Assembly (NCBI GenBank): GCA_029204225.1
Contig: CM055095.1
Location: 60,714,540-60,778,539, forward strand
Length of the DNA: 64,000 bases
DNA from: Diphasiastrum complanatum
Lineage: Eukaryota > Streptophyta > Lycopodiopsida > Lycopodiales > Lycopodiaceae
Direction of reading: 5' to 3'
Positions 9,840 through 20,862 of this stretch are shown in pieces; the first letter of the stretch is position 1; every line of letters begins with the position of its first letter. The position numbers were made by a program, and so were the translations under genes. The notes under the pieces are model-generated. The model was not told the DNA's origin. It searched no databases and was given only the letters and a program-made list of their open reading frames with translations.

Positions 9840-12694
9840 TTAGAGGCAAGACTGTTGTTGTCGGGAGTGGTAGATGGTCATCCTGATGCCCTCCATCATT
9901 TGCCACCGTAATTTGTTCAGGAAGGGCATGGGTTTGTAATAATGAAGCATACCCTGGAGAAAGTTATGGGTCTTCCATAGCTCCACCATATCAACGTGCA
10001 AGGCGGAAGTAAATGCAGCGCAATAATAGAGCCTTGCAACATTGATATGGTCATCTTGCATGCGCAAGGGTTTATTGATGTCAAGGGCAATTGGGGGTAA
10101 CCCTCGATCCCAAGAACCTCTAAGTTCTTCCAGAAATGCCACCAGGCTGCAATTATCTGCAAAATATCTGACATCGCGATCAGGATTGCCATGGTGCTTC
10201 TAGTAGAAGACTCGGCAGTTGGTGACCATGTCTTTGGCTAAGTTGCCGGTATCGACTCCTGTGAGCTTAGGCCAAAAGATTCTATTCTTGACTTTGGTGG
10301 CAGGAAACGGTTCTCGCCTCGCTACTAGATAGTAATAAGGATTGGTGCACATGTAGGAGGGAGCTTCGAGATATCGTGCCATTGAGGTCTTACTTTGCAG
10401 GAAGAGCTGATGGCTCCAGAGAGGTTGTGAATCCAGGAGTTTGTCTGCTGCTTTATGTGTTTGACACTGGTCCAAATCTGGCATTATGTAGTCACCTCGC
10501 TCTTTTGTTGTTGGGTACTTCCTTGCAAACTCCTGAGAGACATGCAACTCCTTGCTTGGTTCTGTGGGAGTGATTCTATGCTGGATGGTGGGGGCTTCAG
10601 AGGCAATCTCATGTGCGGTTTGTGGATCGGGATCAGGAGATAGAGGAGGCGATGGGTTAGCTTCTGCAATGCGTTGTGATTCAGGTGAAAAGTGTCGTGG
10701 AATGAAGGTGGAGTTAGTGGTTTTGAGGGGGTTAGAAGCGATGGAAGGGAAAAGAAAATGTTGGGAGCTGGTACCCCTCAAGCCTGATGGATTGGTTGGT
10801 GTTTGAGCTCCTTGCCCCAAGGGTTGGCTTTGAAATGCGGAGCCTTGAGTTGCAGGAGGAGGTTGTTGAAATTCTGCGCTATCTCCACCATCAGGTCCAT
10901 CAAAGTGGTGCCCCGAATCATGAAATTGGGCGTGCTTTGCATGAACCGACAATGTCGACTGTGCAGCAGCCTTTAAGCGTTCTTCCAGGGTGGCTATGTG
11001 CTGGTTTAGGGCCTCGACGGAAGCAATGTATGATTGTTGTAATTTTGCGTGTTGTTCCGTCATGGCTTTCAACTTTTGGGCCAGCGTTTGATAGGCCACC
11101 ATTGGAATGGCAGTTCCCTTAGGGATAGCTGGTGGTGCGAAGTCATTGAAGTCCGCCATTTCCAACTGTTCCTTCATAGTGAAACGTGCTGCTTGTGAAT
11201 CTGCTACAGCCTCATCCTTCTCAGCTTTGAGGGTATCGATGGTTTGCTGCATGTTGGATACCTTCAGTTGGAGCTGGTTCTAGAGATGGATTAGCATCTG
11301 TTGCTATTGTTGATTGTAATTCGTGAGATCTTGGATCTGCAGCTGTCGTTGTTTGGTTTCCTCCTCCAGCCTTGCTTTTTCTTTATGAAGGCCCACCATA
11401 GCACCATTTCGAATTTCCACATAGTGTGTTGTCCCCCTAGGGTGCCGAATATATTGTATTGGAACTCATTCACCAACCATATCGCTTTTTGGGTTGTAAG
11501 GGGTAGCTGCCCCCAAGGACCAATGTCAGGGAGGTTGCGTGTGTAGTTAGGATACGACATGGGATAAATGGTAGAAAATCAGGAGCAGGGCTAGACAGAG
11601 GTGTAGGAAAGACAGGGAGGGGTGATTGTGGAGCCAGAAGTGCTTGCCGTTCTGGAGCTATCTGCTACTGCTGCTACTGCTTTTCGATGTTGTTGGGCCT
11701 GGTGAAGTAAGGCCACCTGCTGCTCTAGGACCTCCTTTGGGACCTGAGATGGTTTAAGGCTCCCTCCGGATTCAGCATATTCTACCCCGATGTCACTGGA
11801 GAGAATGTCTTGTGGGACATCTGCTTCGGTACTAATTGTCTTCCCTTTCTGCTTCTTAGTAGGTGGGGCTGGTGAGACTGGTTCTACTGTCGGTTGGGGG
11901 GTGGCTCACTTTTTTGTGTTTGGACAAATAGCATCCAGCTCCTTGATGGCATACCCCAATTGCTTGGTGACCAGCATGTGGAGGAGATACCCACATTTGG
12001 TAGTTGATTTGTGGACTTTTAGGGCTCCGCACAGCTTCTCCGCTACCTTCTCAGCCCACTTATAATTTTGAGTGGGGTCGTCCATGGTGAAAGTTAGAGA
12101 AAAGAGATCGCTCGGTGGGATGCAATCCATCTTGGTGGTATGTACTATAGCCATGGTGACGAAGATCTCTAAGGAGGCCCGTAGATGGGGATCCATGATG
12201 AGTCGGATAGCGATGCCGTCGTTGGTTTGGACAATGGTTTTGTCGTCGTATGTCATAAACTTGGTGAAGTACTTGGCATCATGACTGGTGCCCTTGCTAT
12301 GGATTGTCTCTCCGAGATTAGGAAAGCCGACACTCTGAAGATCCCTCGGAGAGACGTTGATAATAGAATAACTGCCAGTCTTGGTTGTAAGCCAAAAAGT
12401 TTGGATTTCATCCAAATAGGTCAAGCAAGCTGCTCGGATGAGGCTCTCGCTCTGCTGGTCCCGAAAAAGTGTTAGATCAAAACCAAGGTTGGTGAGGATA
12501 TCCTTGGCCAGTGTGAGATACTCGGTGTAATTCTTAAGAGAGATCATGATTATATCCCCTGAATAAGGATGAGGGGATTTACGATGGTGCAAGCTCATTG
12601 AGGAATCACGGGAAGCCATGGCAGCAGTCATTTTAGATTGCTCTGAGAATTTTGAAAATTCTGAAAAAATTTGACATGAACTCGAGAGCAGCAA
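9840..12694 (-). pseudogene. Large extra ORF of gypsy element, between integrase and 3' LTR
   Basis: About 950 codons on the element's sense strand, broken by a few stops (near 11904, 11590-11610, 11280-11310 and 10200) and one frameshift near 11400. Otherwise the reading is continuous, so it was probably one long protein. From the N-terminus: a compact region of about 260 residues (starting near 12694), a low-complexity linker rich in Q, A, S and T, a short conserved-looking block (LPDIGPWGQLPLTTQKAIWL near 11535-11476), a coiled-coil region rich in Q, E, K and L (about 11390-11000), a P/Q/S-rich segment, and a C-terminal region (about 10600-9840) with ARREPFP and FLEELRGSWDRGLPP. I see no membrane segment, protease or nuclease motif. 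Its position matches the env-like ORF of Athila-type elements, but I cannot assign a function. Confidence 0.6.
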
Positions 12695-13339
12695 TCTAAA
12701 ATGAACTCGTGGAGAAAGGGTGGAGACCTATATATAGACTTTTCTGGGCAGGAATTTGCAACTTCACCAAGAATTTGTCCTCAGTGTCCACAATTGGTAA
12801 TGATGGTCACGAATTTCGAGGCATCATTCTGAGGGCCCGCGAATTCCTGTAAGTGATTTGTGTTGGCCAAAAGAGAGAAAATGTCTAATAGTGCAAAAAT
12901 GTATCTAAACAGAATTCGCGGAGGTAATAGAGAAATCGTGAGGATCAATTTGAGCTCTTGCAAATTTTCTGCAAATTTTTAGCATGGATATCTGATGAAG
13001 AAAATTCCATTTTTTTGATTTTTTTTTATTTTTTTCTTTTGAGACAGAATTCACGGAGGCTAAAAATGAATCATTCTCTGTAAGAAAGGGGTCAGGCAAA
13101 TTCTATCTGAGATAATGTAAAAATATTTTGTCTGAAACTGATGACTTTTGTGGTTTTCTCAGAGAAGACTGATTTGATAGTATCTTGATGGGTGGAACAA
13201 CAAATCACAGCAAAAAATGGTGTCAAAATGGCATAAAAATAATAAAAAGAGAGAAGAAGAAAAAATAAATAAATAAACAGTTGAGAAAAGCAGCTAATAC
13301 ATATTAAGATAAAAGCAGGGTTCGTTGTACTTTCTCAGT
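12695..13339 (-). other. Spacer between integrase and extra ORF with GAATTCG-type motifs
   Basis: Non-coding spacer. It contains imperfect ACAGAATTC(G/A)CGGAGG motifs near 12910 and 13044, ATTCGCGG/GCGAATTCC forms near 12838-12848, and AT-rich runs. The same motif builds the tandem array in the leader of the related element (35700-36620), so it belongs to this gypsy family. Confidence 0.5.
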
Positions 13340-14523
13340 CAACTCCCATTGACCACAGTGTCGAGGACATCGGCTTGAAGGCTTTGGAGTTGAACATATC
13401 CAGAGGCAAAGATTTTTTTTATGACATAAGGTCCTTGGCCTGAAAATTTCGGTTTGCCTTTGAAGGTTTTGGCCTGGTATAGCAGGACCTTATCACCCAC
13501 CTAAAAATCTCTAAGTTTCAATGATCGATCATGCCATGTTTTTTGTCGTCGTTTGTGGACTTGTTGAGCATGGATGCTGATCCGTCGTGTTTCACAGAGC
13601 TGCTCCAGATGGAATAACCTATTTGCTAGATTCTGAGGAGTATCGAGCTCAAGGTTGTAGGCTACTCGAAGGGAGGGAATATGGAATTCCACAGGCATAA
13701 CGACTTCTTGACCATATGTGAGCTGGAAGGGGGTTAAACCTGTAGCTCGTTTCGAGGTAGTGCGATAAGCCCAGAGAGCAGCATGGAGTTTGAGTTCCAA
13801 ATCAGATCAGCTGGATTCGACGGTTTTGGTGAGAATGCCACATAGGATTTTAGTGGTGGATTCTGCCTGGCCATTGCAACGTGGATAGTATGGGAAACTT
13901 TTGTGATGTACCACAAAAAATTTGGAAAGAAGATCTGCTATGATAGAGCTAAGGAAATGTGTTCCCCTATCACTAATAAGCTCTAGAGGACATCCGAATC
14001 AAACTATAACCTGTTCATAGAGAAATTTGGCGGTGGAACGAGCATCAGCATTGCGAACAACTCTTGCTTCAGCCCATTTGGTGCAGTAGTCCGTAGCTAC
14101 TATGATGTAACGAGATTGTGTGTGTCGAGCAGCAAGACTAATAGGTCTGACATAATCAATTTTCCATTTCTGGAAAGCTTGATCAGTGGTTACAAGGTGT
14201 AAAGGCATGTAGTCTGTTTTTTGAAAGCGTTTTGTGCGTTGGCAGACATCACAAGCCTTAGTGTAATTGTGCGTATCCTTGAGTAGTGTTGGCCACCAGA
14301 AACCGGCCAAGAGGATTTTCTTAGCAGTTGTTTCAGAAGTGAAATGGACGGCACCAATACCTTCATGAGTGATGGAAACTACAGAGGGGATCTCTCCTTC
14401 AGTAAGACATCGTCGGATAATTCCATCTAACCCTTGCTTGTAGAGTTTTCTTGCAATTAACGTATAAGGTTTAGTTTTGAGGACCAACGCTCGTTGTTCG
14501 GGTTTAGAGAATGAAGGATCCAT
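13340..14523 (-). pseudogene. Gypsy integrase
   Basis: Integrase inserts the cDNA copy into the host genome. Visible in order: an N-terminal HHCC zinc site (HEGIGAVHF ... CDVCQR, about 14376-14230), the core with WKIDYVRPI near 14160 and ATDYCTKWAEA near 14090, DRGTHFLSS near 13960, and CNGQAEST (catalytic Glu) near 13880-13850. A C-terminal region ends near 13340 (VVNGS, stop, LRKY). No chromodomain follows. Stops near 13998, 13806 and 13500 interrupt the frame. The family is certain; the copy is inactive. Confidence 0.9.
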
Positions 14524-14673
14524 CTGCCTTGAAGTTAAATATTCGGTAATTTCCTTAGCCCATATAGGTGTAGAGTCAATTTGGAAAAGGATTGCATCTG
14601 GTAAATCATCGTTGACGCCTTGATCAGGGGTAGGAAGGTCAGGGATTTGGGATAGATGATCTGCTAGAAAATG

Positions 14674-15967
14674 CTAAACTCCCTTATGAACCACGATCCT
14701 AAACTCAAATTCTTCCAATAATAGGATCCATCTAGTAATACGACCTATGGTGTAGGTCTTGTTGATGAGATACAACAATGCTTGTCGATCAGTGAAGAAC
14801 GCAAAGATTTTTCCTAGAAGATAATGGCGAAACTTCTGAACCGCATATACCATTGCCAAGGCTTTGCGTTTGGTGGTGGTATAATTGACCTCAGCAGATA
14901 TCAATTGTCGACTAAGAAAACGAATTGGGTAATCCTTTTTTAATTCTCCCAGTTGGGTGAGCACTGCTCCAATGGCATACTTGGATGCATCGGTATGCAC
15001 ATGGAATTCTTTAGAATAATCAGGAGCCCAGAGGATGGGTGCTTTGGTAGGGACTTCTTGGAGTTGATTGAAGGCGACGCGTTGTTCATCCGTCCATTTG
15101 GAAACTACAACTACTTTGTAGATTAAGCGGGCTTTGTTAGCAAAATCGAAAATAAAGCACCGATAGTAGTTGGCGTGGCCAAAGGAGTAAACTTCACGTA
15201 TCATACGCGGTTCCGGTAGATTTTGAATGATAAGGATCTTTTCAGGATCAATGGCAATGCCATTTTGTGGGATAATATGTCCTAACACAATACCATGGGT
15301 TACCCAAATCTGGCATTTTTCAGGATTAAGAGATACCGAAGCGTTGACATTGGATAAAAAAAATTTTGAGCACAGACAGATGACGTATTTCTTCGGAATG
15401 TGCTCCTAAATTGTCCAAGTAAACTTGTAAGGTATCGCCCATCTACTGAGAAAAGGCCGCTTGCATAACACGTTGGAAGGTGCTAGGAGCATTGCAGAGC
15501 CCAAAAGGCATGACTTTCCAGCAGAAGGTTCCCCATTCTGTGGCAAAGGCGGTTTTGTGTTGATCTTCTTCAGCGATTTGGATCATATTATATCCGCTAA
15601 AGCCATCTAAGAAGGAGTAAGCCTCATCTCCTGCTAGATTTTCTAAGATGGATTCTCCGAAAGGTAATGGAAAATAATCACGTTCAGTGACGGCGTTAAG
15701 TTTCTTAAAATTGACACAGATCCGGAGTTTTTCATTTTTCTTGGGGATGATGACAATTGGGGAGACCCACTAAGTATGTTCAATTTCATATATAAATCCC
15801 GAATCTAAAAGGCATTGTAATTCTTCTTTGATCTTGGCCTTATAGATGGGATTGCATCTATATGGACGACTCGAAGTGGGCCTCGCACCCGGTTTAAGTG
15901 GGATACGATGCACAGCTACTTGGGGTGAGATGCCTTTCATGTCTTTATAGGTCCAGGCAAAGATATG
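14674..15967 (-). pseudogene. Gypsy reverse transcriptase and RNase H
   Basis: Reverse transcriptase copies element RNA and RNase H removes the template. The RT part (about 15967-15290) keeps WTYKDMKGI, the fingers and palm with VNFKKLNAVTERDYFPLP, FLDGFSGYN, and KTAFATEWGTF. The catalytic YLDD box reads YLDN at 15410-15421, a loss of the second Asp. RNase H (about 15010-14674) shows HTDASKYAIGAVL and FFTDRQALLYL. Frameshifts near 15380-15290 and several stops are present. It lies between linker and integrase, in normal gypsy order. Confidence 0.9.
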
Positions 15968-16856
15968 TCAATATTTTTGCAGGAGCTTTTCAAGCCGTCT
16001 TCGTTGTTTGCGATTGAGATGAGCTCCGATGTGGACAAGATATTCGTTGGTTTCATTTGGCTCACTCAGGGAAAGGGTTATGGTTTGTGCAGGGCCTTCA
16101 TAGGGTGAATTATCAGTGGGCTCACGTTGAGCTTGGGGTAATTTGATTGTGACATCCTCGATTATATATAAAGTATGCAGGGACATCATGGGCTGGAGAT
16201 TCGAGGGGGGCCTTGCCTTTATCTTGCCGAGATTGTGCTTTTTTGGGGATGGGTGTAGGGCTAGAGGCAATCTCAGGAACTTCCCGAATAGCTGTGAGGT
16301 CACCCGACGGTTGAATTTGAAGTGGTTTTCTCATTTTCTCTTTCATAGTATGACCACGTAGTTGAGGTTTTGGTGGTGGAGAGACTGTTGGTATGTCATG
16401 GAGGATCTCGTCATCAATTTGAAAGATAGTCTTCCCCTCACAGAGATCCCATGGATAGTGTGGGCGTTTGGGACGGTAGAATTTTGTCTCAGGTTTTTCA
16501 CTTGCAACCTTGGCAACTTATTCCACCTTGGAAGCATGTTGCGGATAGGTCTTCGGGTGAAGTACTTCCATATAGTTGAGGATCTGAATATCAGAAATGT
16601 CCATATCTTCTAGGCAATTTTGAATTCGTAAGACGTTTTCGTCATCAATGAATAAATCGTCTTATTCATTAGTAGGTAGCCATGCAACATTTAGTAGCTC
16701 ATCATGATGTGGAAGAATATCAACAAAATTGATATTGATGATGGGTGTATCCAGATCAAGTAATTGGCCTCGGGTGTGGAGAGGTACAATTATCCTGATG
16801 TTGAGCACAGTAATCGGCATTCACACAATCAATGGTAGCTAGACTGTGACTCCAGT
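15968..16856 (-). pseudogene. Gypsy linker between protease and RT
   Basis: Degenerate polyprotein linker in changing frames. The clearest part, NEYLVHIGAHLNRKQRRRLE just before 15968, is the segment that normally precedes the RT domain in this type of element. The rest is proline- and charge-rich and has no assignable domain. Its orientation and position agree with the flanking protease and RT. Confidence 0.6.
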
Positions 16857-17329
16857 TTATGATATCAGTAGATTTAACATAATGACCTTTTTCGTGGCTG
16901 GACTGGTATGGGTCAAATATTGAGCTGGTGGGTGAGGATCCCTCGTCATGTATGCGTGCAGATTTGAGTTTACCCGTTGAGTCAATTGTGACAGAATTGT
17001 CACGATTACCAAAAGTGACTCGGCCTTGCTCCAGTCATGAATGACTCGTGCATTGGTGAGCCACGGATGACCAAGTAGTAATTCATAAGAATTGGGAATA
17101 TCAAGTACTACAAGGTCAACAGAAAATTTGAGACCTCCTAGTTTGATCAGCACATGCGAAAGGAAACCGGTAGGTTGGACCACACTTTGATCAGCCATTC
17201 AAAACTGACAAGTAGATTTGGCTAGCTTGTCTCTCAGATTCCATTCCATCATGAGGGATGTGGAAATGATATTAACCCGGGAACCTCCATCGAGTACTGC
17301 TAAAACTTCATGGGATTGATGATGGGTAG
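16857..17329 (-). pseudogene. Gypsy aspartic protease
   Basis: Retropepsin-type domain with the catalytic motif VLAVLDGGSRVNIIS (Asp codon at 17289-17291) and the second conserved block YELLLGHPWL near 17080. The DGG form is what I would expect in Tat-type plant gypsy elements, where DTG/DSG is replaced. An in-frame stop at 17199-17201 separates the two halves. Confidence 0.8.
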
Positions 17330-18527
17330 CTGGGATTTTGATGTTGCCTCTTTCGCTGAGTGGATTGGTTAGATGTAAGGGCATTTCAGGCAACTCATCA
17401 ATAGTGGTGGTGGTATTGGATTGGATCTGTAGCATGCTTCCAGAGGACATGGAAGGAAAGAGTGACATTGGCTTGTAGTAAATCTCCCCAAAATTCGGTA
17501 CCTTCAAGGGTTTTGCTTTCAAAGGGCTGAGGTACTTTATGAGAAGAGGAAGATTGTTGGTCGGCATTACAGATTTGCTAGTGATACTCATGATGCAGTC
17601 GAATTCTCCAGATGGGTGAGGATAAACTATCGGGGTTGAATCATCACTTGGAGGAATAGCCTGCGGTTGAGTTTTGCTAGGTGCAAGTGTAGGGGCTTGG
17701 CATTGGGTTTGTGCCTGAGTCAAGACCCAAGCAGGATGAGTTTCAATTGGTAAAGTTTCTACTTGCACTGAACAGACTGGAGCAGCAGGTTTGGATCGGG
17801 ATGGGCAGTCCTTCATGTGATGTTCAATACCACAATTTTTACAAGCTGGAGGAAAACGGAGTTTATCTGGACAGCGAATACAAGGATGTTTACCTGCATA
17901 GATAAAGCATCCTCGTATTGCGGGTAGCTGGTGTGCGGCAAAGACAGCTTGGTTTGGATTATAAGCTTGGGCATTGGGATCTAGTGGTTGAGCATTAGAA
18001 TCATAGGTATAATAAACAACCGTTTCAATAGAGTATTGCAGTTGAGTATTGTCTTCCACATAATAGGTGACCAGATCGATGGTATTCGGATCAAGATAAT
18101 GGACAGCGTTTTGTGGAGCAGGTTGGTTAACAACAAACTGTTGACGTGGGGATGGATATTGATTTGGTGCAGGTGGTCGTGGTTGGTAAACCCCTGGTCG
18201 TGGCACAGGTTGTTGTGGTGGGTATGGGCGGTAAGCTCGATAAACGGTGGGTCTGGTGGCTTCTGGGTAATGATTTTGCAGTTGAGGGCATTCATTAGCA
18301 GTGTGATGCTATGAGAAGATTGGACACCAAACATTTTCTCTTGTTGGAAAGGATTTCTCAGCAATTTGTTTCATGGCAGTTTGGAAATCGGCAGTGAATT
18401 TATCCATATGTGATTGTTGAGCTTTTTGCCAGGTTTCCATTTGATGTAGAAGTTCAGAAGATTGAGCAATATTATCATACTTAGGACGATCCGGATTCTT
18501 AGATTTCTTTTCGCGATGGTCATGCAT
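17330..18527 (-). pseudogene. Gypsy gag, N-terminus missing
   Basis: Aligns with the gag at 34248-35522: LHQMETWQKAQQSHMDKF (about 18450), FPTRENVWCPI, a proline-rich segment, and Cys-rich knuckles (CFIYAGKHPCIRCP, ACKNCGIEHHMKDCPSR near 17890-17810). A frameshift or stop near 18210-18310 separates the parts. The first 200 or so residues, which form the capsid-like domain in the relative, are lost at 18527, which is also the broken end of the element. Confidence 0.85.
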
Positions 18528-19429
18528 GCATCTTTGTATTTTCTTTGTAACTGATAGAAATTTTCTGAGAATTCAATACTTCATATTTGGCTATGTATCA
18601 CTTAGTATCTAGTGATTTTAAATTTAGTTGCTAAAGATTGAAGGTGATTCCCATCATTACTGCTTTGTCAATTTTGATAGGCATAGTTATGCATTGGAAG
18701 TAGGAAGTTTTTGCTACTATTATCTAACCTATTTCCTACAATCTTATCATGTGCAGCAGAATAATCTATCTTCCTCTTTCTTCATGCATGACTATGCCTA
18801 CCAGTTTCAAACAAAACAATATTGATAAAAAAATCACGTTCAATCTTATAGTAACTAACTTTGAAATTATTAGTACTACAGTGATTACATAGCCAAACAT
18901 TTAAAGCATTGAATTATAGGACAAATAATCACTCGAGAAGAATTATAGAAATGCATACATTCTGAGACGAAGCTGAACGCTATAAAAGATAGTATTGATT
19001 CAGTATGAAAGTGAAACAAATGTAAATGAGTACAACAAGTTGCAGATCGAAGCCGCATACTCTAAGTTTCTGAGCGTCTAGAATATAAGTCTGAATTAAT
19101 CGCAACTACTGATAAGCAATAAGTGCAATACAATCTCCAATCAAATCTAAAGAACTGAGCTAGAATGCTCAAGTGTGTTCAAGCTCACAGGCTTGAGAGA
19201 GAGAGCTAACTATTCAATACTTGATCTCATCGTTAAGATGTTGAAATATGAACAACTATTTAAGTCATTAAATGCGGCTGCCATTTGGCTGGAGTCTGTT
19301 GGCATTTAGTTTTTTTCAAAAGTTGTTTGCTGATAAGCGATGACATTTGGTCGTAAACAGTCTGTCCACATAAATGAACGTGACTGCCACTCAACAGAAA
19401 TGAACGTAACTATCATCAGAGAGAAAGCG
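18528..19429. other. Unassigned AT-rich stretch
   Basis: Beyond the broken end of the gypsy element I see no gene. A 65-codon plus-strand frame at 18628-18825 has no recognisable motif. If the CACTA end at 19706 is real, part of this DNA belongs to that transposon. Confidence 0.4.
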
Positions 19430-19706
19430 AAAAATGTGACTTTTGTGAGAAATGCGACAGTGTCACAAAATCTCATTTCCTGAATATTGGGGTAGCCCCA
19501 CACTTTGCCAAATTCATTTCCTTAACATTTGAGGCACTTTGAAAAATGCGAAAAATGCGACACTGCACTGCATTTTTACTCGCAATTCCTGATAGGCAAA
19601 AAATGCGAAAAACATGACACTATATTTTTACTTGCAATTTTTTACAGTGTCGGTTTAAGAAAAAATTGACTGTAGCAAAAAGGCGATAGTGTCGGGTTTT
19701 GTAGTG
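19430..19706 (-). repeat. Terminus of a CACTA-like (En/Spm) DNA transposon
   Basis: Read on the minus strand, the sequence begins CACTACAAAACCCGACACT (start at 19706), the form of a plant CACTA terminal repeat. It is followed over about 270 bp by scattered copies of CGACACT, AGTGTCG and AAAAATGCG, like the subterminal repeats of that superfamily. The partner terminus was not found to the left, so the element is truncated or rearranged. At 19688-19719 an 11-bp perfect inverted repeat (AGTGTCGGGTT/AACCCGACACT) overlaps the end. Confidence 0.45.
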
Positions 19707-19892
19707 AGAACCCGACACTGTTTTCAAACTCCTTGTATTTCTACAGACTGTGTAAAAAAACTTGTAATTCTACAAACTGTGTAAAACACGGGAGAATTCG
19801 TAGAACTGGATAAATAGTTGGATGAAGATTAAAAACCTATTAGTTGATTAATAGGAAGGAGAATAATCCAACATTAAGAGTATCTAGAAACA

Positions 19893-20862
19893 ATTTGATG
19901 TTGTAGCACACTATCTTTCATAATACAATAACACAAATTTAATTTGGATTGATTAGGAGAGTACTTCTGCGCATCATTCAATAGGCGAAGATGAAATTAT
20001 ACAATCAATCAAAGACTTACTAATCTCTCCTACATGCTTATAAGGAGATGATGTATATATTTGTACTATATTTTGATAGTGACAATGCTAGTAAGTAGAG
20101 AAAATGTTTGTGGCAATTTCTTTTCATTGAAGAAGAAATAAGTACCATTTATATGCAAATTCACAACCTTGGCATATACAATCAATAACATTTATAAAAA
20201 ACTTACATAAATAATCTGATAACAAAATCTAAATCCTTGTGCTTAATGTCTAAGATCAAGCTTGGAACCACGAGAGCAACATAAAGTAATAGCAACATAC
20301 GAAGAGTTGAAGCCACTACATGTAGGAAGGCCATACTGCTCAAGAACTTGCAAGTTATCTATATGTATGGATTCTCTATTCAAATCCTTACGTGATAAAC
20401 TGAATCACATAATGTAAAAAGGGCAAGTAGGTAAACATTTATCGATAAACATGAGGTTTTTGGGGATTGGTTTGCACAACTGCTTCGATTCTGTCTAATA
20501 TGTTAGGAGTGAGCATTAAAATAATGTCTAGTGCTTTAAAGTTATCCACAAGCTGTCCAAAAAATAAAAAATAAAAGCATTTTGTTAGTTATGTCTACAT
20601 ATAACAACTATCACTTTTGAATCCAAGCTCCTAAAAATGTAGAAATAATTCCAAACCATAGTATAAAAAGAGATGCTTGCAATGAATAATAATATTATAT
20701 CAGCACCAACATAAGAGTAAAAGGGACTTGATTGGACCAAAATTGCTGAAACTCAAACATTATGGTCCACTTTGAAACAATATATACAACCAACATGTTC
20801 TTGAAAACTAGGATAAGCTAGACAACAACAACTAACAAAATACTATAAAAAATTAGGTACAA
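19893..20862 (-). repeat. Inverted duplicate of the KAB1 3' region (58812-59935)
   Basis: Read on the minus strand, this segment follows 58812-59935 closely: end of the last intron, the last coding exon, and downstream flank (shared TTGTGTTATTGTATTATGAAAG and TAGTGTGCTACAACATC near the far end). Similarity stops on both sides at about the same points in each copy. It is therefore a roughly 1 kb duplication lying about 38 kb away in opposite orientation. Small indels show it is not very recent. Confidence 0.85.
20439..20552 (-). pseudogene. Duplicate of KAB1 last exon
   Basis: A 114-bp open exon (37 codons and stop) preceded by a T-rich tract and acceptor TTTTTTGGACAG, the same as the acceptor of the last exon at 59137. 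It encodes the C-terminal helix region of the potassium channel beta subunit and differs from the functional copy by several substitutions. It ends KPHVYR, where the functional copy ends KLYVY. No upstream KAB1 exons were found on this strand up to about 22080, so it is an orphan exon, either a relic of a second gene copy or a transposed segment. Confidence 0.8.

Larger units (their letters stand above)
8961..18527 (-). mobile_element. Ty3/gypsy element, Tat/Athila-like, 5'-truncated
   Basis: In element order from high to low coordinates: gag middle and C-terminus (18527-17330), protease (17329-16857), linker (16856-15968), reverse transcriptase and RNase H (15967-14674), integrase (14523-13340), spacer (13339-12695), extra ORF (12694-9840), 3' LTR (9767-8961). 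RT before integrase is the Ty3/gypsy order. A DGG-type protease, the lack of a chromodomain after integrase and the tRNA-Asp-like primer site of its relative at 36845 point to the non-chromovirus Tat/Athila branch. The gag N-terminus, leader, primer site and 5' LTR are missing beyond 18527. Stops and frameshifts show that it cannot move on its own. Confidence 0.85.

Noticed and set aside
10376-11122. Several plus-strand ORFs opposite the gypsy extra ORF
   Set aside because: They overlap the longer minus-strand reading, have no motif, and disappear as shadows once the element direction is fixed by pol and LTR.
11790-12475. Plus-strand ORFs opposite the N-terminal part of the extra ORF
   Set aside because: Same reason: antisense to a continuous element reading.
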